Origin: Shimia sp049116215
GTDB lineage: Bacteria; Pseudomonadota; Alphaproteobacteria; Rhodobacterales; Rhodobacteraceae
Direction: 5' to 3'
DNA: 64,000 bases
NCBI RefSeq assembly: GCF_049116215.1
Contig: NZ_JAGDZB010000003.1
Span: 186,001 to 250,000, forward strand
This document shows, in pieces, positions 59,175-64,000 of this stretch. Numbering within the stretch: the first letter of the stretch is position 1; every line of letters starts with the position of its first letter. The notes under the pieces were generated by a model, which worked only from the letters and a program-made list of their open reading frames with translations, had not been told where the DNA came from and ran no database searches. The position numbers were made by a program, and so were the translations under genes.

Positions 59175-59486
59175 TCACGCCTCTGTTTGGGAACGAGTGT
59201 GTTTCCGTCGTAAGTCCTTGCTGATCATGACAATCAGGCTCACCACAATCACAAAGCCAACGGGCATGGTCAGGATCACCAATCCGGCATTGGAATAGGC
59301 TGAATTGAGTTGCGCGCCGATGTTTTCACCATTTACCAGACAGCCGTCGGTGTGCATTGCCATGCCAAAGGTGCAGCCATGCGCCTCCGCCGTACTCTGC
59401 GCCCACCACACCAAATAGGCTGGCCACATGCAGGCGGCCAGCAACAGGCTCAAGATGCCATAAGCAATCTTGCGCCGCAGTCTCAC
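59175..59486 (-). CDS. Small membrane protein within the his cluster
   Basis: The 103-residue protein has two hydrophobic segments (about 9-29 and 66-90) and a short extracytoplasmic loop with two cysteines (HGCTFGMAMHTDGC) that could form a disulfide. The basic tail is KDLRRKHTRSQTEA. The family is unknown to me. Its ATG overlaps the hisA stop by four bases, so it is translated with hisA; the link to histidine synthesis is positional only. Confidence 0.75.
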   Translation of the reverse strand: MRLRRKIAYGILSLLLAACMWPAYLVWWAQSTAEAHGCTFGMAMHTDGCLVNGENIGAQLNSAYSNAGLVILTMPVGFVIVVSLIVMISKDLRRKHTRSQTEA

Positions 59487-60205
59487 GCTTTGAGAACTTT
59501 CAGCGCTTCGCCCAGATCAATGGCGCCGTCATACAGCGCCCGACCGGAAATCGCGCCGTTCAGCTCCGCGCCGCAATTTTTCAGCGCCTTCAGATCCTCA
59601 ACAGAGCTCACGCCACCGCTGGCGATCACCGGGATCGACACCGATTTGGCCAGTGCCGCAGTGGCCTCAACGTTGGGGCCCTTCATTGCGCCATCGCGCA
59701 GGATGTCAGTGTAGATGATCGCGCAGACACCATCGTCCTCAAATGACTTTGCCAGGTCGATCACGTCCACATCGGTTTCTTCCGCCCAGCCTTTGGTCGC
59801 AACCTTGCCGTTGCGTGCGTCAATGCCCACGGCCACTTTGCCCGGGAATTCTTTGGCCGCTTCGCGCACCAGATCCGGATTTTCCACAGCCACAGTGCCA
59901 AGGATCACCCGCGACAGGCCTTTGGAAATCCAACGCTCGATGGTGGCCATGTCGCGAATGCCACCACCCAGCTGCGCTGGCACGTTGGTTTGCTTAAGGA
60001 TTTCCTCAACCGGCGTTGCGTTAATCGGAATCCCTGCAAACGCGCCGTTCAGGTCCACCAGATGCAGCCATTCACAGCCTGCTTCAACAAACTCCAATGC
60101 CTGTGCGGCCGGGTTCTCGTTAAAAACAGTCTCTTTGTCCATGTCACCATGAAGCAGACGCACAGCATTGCCATCTTTGAGGTCAATTGCGGGATAAAGG
60201 ATCAT
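59483..60205 (-). CDS. hisA: 1-(5-phosphoribosyl)-5-[(5-phosphoribosylamino)methylideneamino]imidazole-4-carboxamide isomerase
   Basis: The 240-residue TIM barrel begins MILYPAIDLKDGNAVRLLHG with the catalytic Asp in AIDLKDG. Phosphate sites LGGGIRDM and ASGGVSSVEDL are present, and the second catalytic Asp is in IIYTDILRDGAM. It performs the Amadori rearrangement of ProFAR in histidine synthesis. I chose the ATG at MILYPAID; a longer upstream frame runs into the intergenic region. It is followed by the membrane protein in a 4-bp overlap. Confidence 0.96.
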   Translation of the reverse strand: MILYPAIDLKDGNAVRLLHGDMDKETVFNENPAAQALEFVEAGCEWLHLVDLNGAFAGIPINATPVEEILKQTNVPAQLGGGIRDMATIERWISKGLSRVILGTVAVENPDLVREAAKEFPGKVAVGIDARNGKVATKGWAEETDVDVIDLAKSFEDDGVCAIIYTDILRDGAMKGPNVEATAALAKSVSIPVIASGGVSSVEDLKALKNCGAELNGAISGRALYDGAIDLGEALKVLKA

Positions 60206-60374
60206 GGGGCAGGGCCTTCTTATCATGTCACGCCGAAACCGGCTGTTAAGATTGGTTTTGCATGGTGCCGTCAAAATTGCAACGCGGCGAGACATCACTC
60301 CCTGACCCAAAGTCAGGGTTGATGCGACTCACAGCCTTGTCGCAGAGTTTGTGCAAATACTCGGGAGGAAAATG

Positions 60375-60767
60375 ATGAAAAAAACGCTAATGGCTGCGGC
60401 CATGACGCTTATCGGGGCCAGCGCGGCCTTTGCGGATCCAATTTATGGCACCTGGAAGACGATTCCGGATGACAATGGCAACTACGGACTGATCAACGTT
60501 GCCGCCTGCGGCAGCAAGATTTGCGGCACACTGGCCAAATCGTTCAATCCGGATGGCAGCGAGCTCAACAGCCCAAACAACGGTCGCAAAATCATCTGGG
60601 ACATGAATGCGGACGGCGGCGGCAACTACAGCGGCGGCAAAGTCTACTCGCCCGACCGCGACAAAACCTACAAAGGCAAGCTGGTGCTCTCTGGCAACTC
60701 CTTGGCGGTGAGCGGTTGCGTGCTGGGCATCTGCCGCAGCGGTGGGTCATGGACCCGCGTGAAGTAA
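60375..60767 (+). CDS. DUF2147 family exported protein
   Basis: The 130-residue protein has a signal peptide (MKKTLMAAAMTLIGASAAFA). The DUF2147 core starts at DPIYGTWKTIPDDNGNY and contains CGSKICGTLAKSFNPDG, KVYSPDRDKTYKGKLVL and the end GCVLGICRSGGSWTRV. These small beta-barrel-like periplasmic proteins have no assigned function. Two adjacent ATGs exist; I took the second, six bases after GGGAGG. A terminator follows. Confidence 0.88.
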   Translation: MKKTLMAAAMTLIGASAAFADPIYGTWKTIPDDNGNYGLINVAACGSKICGTLAKSFNPDGSELNSPNNGRKIIWDMNADGGGNYSGGKVYSPDRDKTYKGKLVLSGNSLAVSGCVLGICRSGGSWTRVK

Positions 60768-60787
60768 CGCCCCCCAAAAGAAACGTA

Positions 60788-60816
60788 AAAAGGCGCGGCA
60801 GGACCGCGCCTTTTTT
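60788..60816. terminator. Bidirectional terminator between DUF2147 and peroxiredoxin genes
   Basis: AGGCGCGG and CCGCGCCT form an 8-bp stem with a 5-nt loop, with AAAA before and TTTTT after, so it can stop transcription from both sides. Confidence 0.85.
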
Positions 60817-60832
60817 GGTTTTGGTATCGGGC

Positions 60833-61369
60833 TTACACCGCGCCGGTGTACTCGCCCCGCGCCGGGTAGTCATTCTTGATCGCAAAATCCAGCGCGCCCA
60901 GAAGCTCGCTGAAATGTGGACGCACAAACGGCATGGTTTGTACCGAGCCGTAATAAAGCGCTTGCTCAGGGCTCACCATAAACAGGCCTGGTTCGGAGAA
61001 CAGCGCAGGCTCTTCGATGCCGATCGAGGTTTTGCCGCGTGAGGTGGAGATATACAGCCCCCAGTCTTTGGCCACATCCAATGGCAGGTCATAGGCCACG
61101 CGCAGGCCAGTCGCCGCAATCTTTTCCGCCATGTCCTTGGCACGCTCTTCACCATCGCTGCTGACTGCAACACAGGTCACGCCGCGCTCGGCAAAGGCCT
61201 CGACCAGTTTTTCCAGTTCTTTCAGGTAGGTGGCACAGATCGGGCAATGCAGGCCGCGATAGAAACACACAACCGTGCCGCGCTCGGAGCCTTCAGCGGC
61301 CAGATCAAAGGTGCCACCACCGACAAGTGGCAAGGTCAAGTTGGGGGTTTTTTGACGGGGGATTAGCAT
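60833..61369 (-). CDS. Peroxiredoxin-like protein (AhpC/TSA family)
   Basis: The 178-residue thioredoxin-fold protein has VVCFYRGLHCPICATYLKEL, a CxxC active site (CPIC) at the peroxiredoxin position after a PxxxT/C-like segment. VAVSSDGEERAKDMAEKI and LFMVSPEQALYYGSVQTMPF follow. CxxC in place of the usual single peroxidatic Cys suggests a BCP/AhpC-like-2 or thiol reductase role. The ATG has AGGACA upstream. It is divergent from an AraC-type regulator, which probably controls it. Confidence 0.88.
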   Translation of the reverse strand: MLIPRQKTPNLTLPLVGGGTFDLAAEGSERGTVVCFYRGLHCPICATYLKELEKLVEAFAERGVTCVAVSSDGEERAKDMAEKIAATGLRVAYDLPLDVAKDWGLYISTSRGKTSIGIEEPALFSEPGLFMVSPEQALYYGSVQTMPFVRPHFSELLGALDFAIKNDYPARGEYTGAV

Positions 61370-61384
61370 AGAATTGTCCTTTTG

Positions 61385-61449
61385 GTTTGAGCTTGCTGGA
61401 CTTATTGTCGGTTTCTGTGTCAAATAAATCCGATTGATCGTGCTCAAAC
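61385..61449. promoter_or_regulatory. Inverted AraC-type half-sites between the peroxiredoxin and regulator genes
   Basis: GTTTGAGC at 61385-61392 recurs as its complement GCTCAAAC at 61442-61449, 49 bp apart, inside the 93-bp divergent gap. The arrangement fits binding by the adjacent AraC regulator to both promoters. Confidence 0.45.
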
Positions 61450-61462
61450 TCCGGAAGCCCAA

Positions 61463-62188
61463 ATGGACCGCCTGACGACACTTGTTGAAAAGTTTCACCT
61501 CACCGTGCATCCTGCCTCGCTGACAGAGGCCAATCTGATCGCCAAAGCAGGCGAGGATGGCACCCCGGCGCGGGTGGTGTTTCTGACCCGTGGGACCTGT
61601 ACGACCACCTGTGCAGGCGAGGTGCTCTTTGCCGCGCATGTGGATTGGATGGGGCTGACCAACCCGTTGATGTCGGCCTTGCCCGATGAGGTGCGCTATG
61701 ACCTCAGCGGAGAAGAAGACAGCCGCGCCCTGGTGCGCTTGATGGCGGAGGAAACCACCGCCAACCGCTGCGGTGCGCAATCGGTGATCAACCGCCTTGG
61801 CGAGGCACTGATGGTGCGTTTGCTGCGCGACCAAATTTCTCGTGGTGCCACGGATGTGGGATTGCTGGCTGGCTTGGCTGACCCACGGCTGAGCCGAGCC
61901 ATCGTTTCAATGCATGATTTTCCGGGCCGGGTCTGGAGCAATGCAGACCTCGCGCAGGTGGCGGGCCTGTCCTTGTCACGCTTTGCGGAACTTTTTGCCC
62001 AAACTGTCGGCGAAACCCCGATGGGCTACCTGCGCCGCTGGCGGCTCATTTTGGCGCATCAAGACATCACCCGTGGTGACCGGGTTGATGCTGTCGCTCG
62101 GCGCTATGCCTACAACAGCCCGGAAAGCTTCACCCGTGCCTTTCGCAAAGCCCATGGGGTCGCGCCGACAGCTTTGCGCGCCGCTTGA
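61463..62188 (+). CDS. AraC-family transcriptional regulator (cupin_6 type)
   Basis: The 241-residue protein is probably a short AraC/CuRL-type regulator. The N-terminal half looks like a truncated cupin_6 ligand domain (VVFLTRGTCTTTCAGEVLFA, with cysteines spaced C-x-x-x-C), and the C-terminal half is a double helix-turn-helix (NADLAQVAGLSLSRFAELFA, RRYAYNSPESFTRAFRKAHG). The paired cysteines could make it redox-responsive, fitting its divergent thiol-peroxidase neighbour. No ribosome-binding site better than CCGGAAG is seen. Confidence 0.88.
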   Translation: MDRLTTLVEKFHLTVHPASLTEANLIAKAGEDGTPARVVFLTRGTCTTTCAGEVLFAAHVDWMGLTNPLMSALPDEVRYDLSGEEDSRALVRLMAEETTANRCGAQSVINRLGEALMVRLLRDQISRGATDVGLLAGLADPRLSRAIVSMHDFPGRVWSNADLAQVAGLSLSRFAELFAQTVGETPMGYLRRWRLILAHQDITRGDRVDAVARRYAYNSPESFTRAFRKAHGVAPTALRAA

Positions 62189-62202
62189 CCGTCATTTGTC
62201 TA

Positions 62203-62255
62203 AAAATATCCCGGGATGAACTGCGCATTAGCGCAAGAGGGGCTGGCCCCTCTCA
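62203..62255 (-). repeat. Dispersed intergenic element, copy B
   Basis: Read on the minus strand: AGAGGGGCCAGCCCCTCT, a small GCGC/GCGC-flanked spacer, then CCGGGATATTTTTAGAC. It matches copy A at 24859 in both parts and also ends in a T run that could serve as the hisH terminator. Confidence 0.5.
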
Positions 62256-62264
62256 CATCGCCGC

Positions 62265-62903
62265 TTAGGGCGCCCATTTCAGGAAGTTACCGATCATCCG
62301 CAGGCCAATGTCCTGGCTCTTTTCCGGGTGGAACTGCATGCCCACCATGGTGTCACGCCCAATGATGGCGGTCACGTCTCCACCATAGTCCACATGGGCC
62401 AAGCGTTCTTCCGGCTTGGTCACGTGGAATTGGTAGGAGTGCACAAAATAGGTGTGGTCGCCGCTGTTGATGCCATCGAGCAGCGCGTGCGGGTGGTCAA
62501 TCACCAGATTGTTCCAGCCCATGTGCGGCACTTTTAGGCTAGCATCACTGGGTTTAATCTTCTCAACGTCGCCTTCGATCCAACCCAGCCCCTGAGTCAG
62601 CTCATATTCATGACCGCGTGAGGCCATCAGCTGCATACCCACGCAAATGCCCAGAAACGGACGGCCTTTGCCTTCGACCGCTTCAACCATGGCGTCGTAG
62701 ATGCCCTTGTGGCCGCGCAGCTCGGCGGCACAGGCCGGAAAAGCGCCGTCGCCGGGCAGTACCAAGCGGTCCGCCTTGGCGACCACATCCGCGTCCGAGG
62801 TCACAACAACCTCGCCGCCATGCACCTCTGCGGCCATCCGTTGAAAGGCTTTTTCGGCAGAGTGCAGGTTGCCGCTTTCATAATCGATGATCGCTGTGAG
62901 CAT
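62265..62903 (-). CDS. hisH: Imidazole glycerol phosphate synthase, glutamine amidotransferase subunit
   Basis: The 212-residue class I glutaminase begins AIIDYESGNLHSAEKAF. The nucleophile Cys is in FLGICVGMQLMASRG and the His-Glu pair in GMQFHPEKSQD. It supplies ammonia to HisF. It is separated from hisA/hisF by two divergent gene pairs. It runs on the same strand as the other his genes but cannot be in one transcript with them. Confidence 0.95.
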   Translation of the reverse strand: MLTAIIDYESGNLHSAEKAFQRMAAEVHGGEVVVTSDADVVAKADRLVLPGDGAFPACAAELRGHKGIYDAMVEAVEGKGRPFLGICVGMQLMASRGHEYELTQGLGWIEGDVEKIKPSDASLKVPHMGWNNLVIDHPHALLDGINSGDHTYFVHSYQFHVTKPEERLAHVDYGGDVTAIIGRDTMVGMQFHPEKSQDIGLRMIGNFLKWAP

Positions 62904-62985
62904 GATCTTAGTCCCGTTTTACGTGTCGCTTCCAAGTGAAGTGAAACGCCGCGCGGGTCAAGAGGGCGCAGGGCAGGGCTGCGCT

Positions 62986-63591
62986 TTAGGCCTCGACCTG
63001 TGTGCCAATCCGGTCAATCAATGCCATAACCGCCTCAAACGGGCTGTCTTCAATTGGCGTGGTGGTGCAGCCAAACTCGCCGCCTAGATAGAGCAGCGTA
63101 AAGCCATGAATCAGCGACCAGACCTGCGCCTCAACGATATGCGGGTCTTCGCCCTCCGGCACAAATGGCGCGCAGACACCGCGCAGGATGAGATACGCCG
63201 CCGCCTCTTCGCGGTTGTCTTTGCGCGGTGCGTGTACGCCCAGCCCATGTTCGCCAAACATCACTTTTAACAGACCGCTGTGACTTAGCCCAAACTGCAA
63301 ATAGCCGCGACAGATGCTGCGCAGGCGCTCTCGGTCGGTCTGCTTCCCTGCCTCAATCGCGTCCGTCATGTTTTTGGAAAATATGTCAAACCCTTCTTCG
63401 GCGATGGCGGTGATCAACCCCGGCAAACCTGCGAAGTGATGCGCGGGCGCCGCGTGGGACACGCCAGCACGCGCGGCACATTTGCGCAACGTGAGCGCTT
63501 CCAGCCCACCTTCTTCCAACAAGTCAATGCCCGCTTGGATCAGCGCGCGTTTGAGGTCTCCGTGGTGGTGGCGGGTTTTTGCTGTGCTCAT
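62986..63591 (-). CDS. TetR-family transcriptional regulator
   Basis: The 201-residue protein has an N-terminal TetR helix-turn-helix (HHHGDLKRALIQAGIDLLEE and LTLRKCAARAGVSHAAPAHH). The ligand domain resembles the TetR/AcrR group with WHG-like C-termini (AQVWSLIHGFTLLYLGGEF). It is divergent from the DUF2306 membrane gene across three TGACA-G-TGTCA palindromes, so it probably represses both itself and that gene. Confidence 0.9.
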   Translation of the reverse strand: MSTAKTRHHHGDLKRALIQAGIDLLEEGGLEALTLRKCAARAGVSHAAPAHHFAGLPGLITAIAEEGFDIFSKNMTDAIEAGKQTDRERLRSICRGYLQFGLSHSGLLKVMFGEHGLGVHAPRKDNREEAAAYLILRGVCAPFVPEGEDPHIVEAQVWSLIHGFTLLYLGGEFGCTTTPIEDSPFEAVMALIDRIGTQVEA

Positions 63592-63611
63592 GGCGACAAA
63601 CTAAACCGTGA

Positions 63612-63670
63612 CTTGACAGTGTCAAGCAATTCTGATTTTGACAGCGTCAAGATTAACTTTACAGTGTCAA
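63612..63670. promoter_or_regulatory. Three tandem TetR operator palindromes
   Basis: CTTGACA-G-TGTCAAG (63612-63626), TTGAC-AGC-GTCAA (63638-63650) and TTTACA-G-TGTCAA (63658-63670) lie in the gap between the divergent tetR and DUF2306 genes. Centres are about 25 and 20 bp apart. They also carry TTGACA -35 elements. Confidence 0.7.
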
Positions 63671-63688
63671 TTTTGATCGGAGTGTCCC

Positions 63689-64000
63689 ATGTACCCCATC
63701 CCCAAACGCCCGCTGTTGCCACGCAGCCTGCCAGTGCTGTGGTTTCTGTCGATTGCCATCGCGCTTGGGTCTCTTAGGTTTCTGATTGCCGATATCGCTC
63801 TGGTGATGCCCGCGATGGTGCACCACGCGTTGGAGCGTCCCTGGCTGCTCTATGCACATATCTTCTTTGCCCCCTTTGCCTTAGCCATCATGCCTTTTCA
63901 ATTTGGCAAGACGCTGCGAATGCGTCGTCCGGGTTTGCATCGCTGGCTTGGACGGGCCTACGGCGTGGGCGTTCTGATTTCCGGCACCGCCGGTGTCTTC
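63689..64000 (+). CDS. DUF2306 family membrane protein, 5' part (cut by window end)
   Basis: The visible 104 codons start with MYPIPKRPLLPRSLPVLWF. Two hydrophobic segments are complete (around FLSIAIALGSLRFLIADIAL and AHIFFAPFALAIMPFQFG) and a third begins (VGVLISGTAGVF). The element RPGLHRWLGRAYGVGVLISG matches DUF2306, a family with a b561/heme-like four-helix look whose function is unknown. CGGAG lies 7 nt before the ATG. The rest of the gene is outside the window. It is under the three TetR palindromes. Confidence 0.8.
   Translation, partial: MYPIPKRPLLPRSLPVLWFLSIAIALGSLRFLIADIALVMPAMVHHALERPWLLYAHIFFAPFALAIMPFQFGKTLRMRRPGLHRWLGRAYGVGVLISGTAGVF

Overview
The window comes from a chromosome of an alphaproteobacterium of the Rhodobacteraceae, most likely a marine Roseobacter-group organism. 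The call rests on gene content and order: prfA-prmC-DUF4167, an RpoH-type sigma factor, a Suv3-like helicase followed by an S4 protein, fdxA and carD, divergent cobS/cobT, a hisA-hisF-hisE run carrying lineage-typical small insertions, and several small families known mainly from this group (DUF6476-like, DUF1499, RcnB-like, DUF2867). GC is moderately high, and GTG/TTG starts and ATGA or TAATG overlaps are common. I see no rRNA, CRISPR array, transposase, integrase or phage gene. There is one tRNA, tRNA-Tyr(GTA), on the minus strand.

Layout. 1-5 kb: the 3' end of a YcaO gene coupled to a BTAD/SARP-type regulator, facing an animal-type heme peroxidase and a small unknown partner. 5-9.4 kb: a DUF6476-like protein and an RluA-family pseudouridine synthase with overlapping divergent starts, rpoH, a Gfo/Idh/MocA oxidoreductase and DUF4167. 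9.5-15.4 kb: prfA-prmC, small proteins, an agmatinase, an M20 amidohydrolase and mazG. 15.4-24.8 kb: an orphan ferric-iron binding protein behind an iron-box-like site, a membrane dipeptidase, small exported proteins, a flavodoxin, MAPEG, divergent HxlR/NmrA, pepF and an FAH-family hydrolase. 24.9-33 kb: SCP2 plus an alpha/beta hydrolase, a TPR protein, the Suv3-like helicase operon with S4 protein and fdxA, carD behind a structured leader, a K+ channel with a C-terminal zinc ribbon, and cobS. 33-45 kb: cobT, a Kef-like antiporter, Lrp/hppD, an exported amidohydrolase, a 913-residue PilM/GspL-like plus PilP/GspC-like composite protein, metY and a glycosyltransferase-like protein.

45-52.6 kb: a small secreted protein, then a TetR regulator divergent from a four-gene translationally coupled operon (flavin monooxygenase, bile-acid-type Na+ symporter, NAD epimerase/dehydrogenase, SDR), then an RTX protein built from three 233-243-residue repeats. 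52.8-64 kb: tRNA-Tyr, rlmB, a zinc-ribbon protein, a structured leader or sRNA with terminator, a CoA-binding protein, a hybrid histidine kinase, the his genes with an embedded DUF2867 protein and membrane protein, a lipoprotein with a possible Cys-His-Asp triad, DUF2147, peroxiredoxin divergent from an AraC regulator, hisH, and a TetR regulator divergent from a truncated DUF2306 gene across three near-identical palindromes.

Most of the window is ordinary core and accessory chromosome. The parts most likely to hold undescribed biology are the YcaO/BTAD plus heme-peroxidase neighbourhood, the TetR-controlled FMO/symporter/SDR operon, the stand-alone PilM-PilP-like composite protein, the three-unit RTX protein, and the structured leaders before carD and the CoA-binding gene. 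All coordinates, motif positions and starts were read by eye; no alignment or database search was run.
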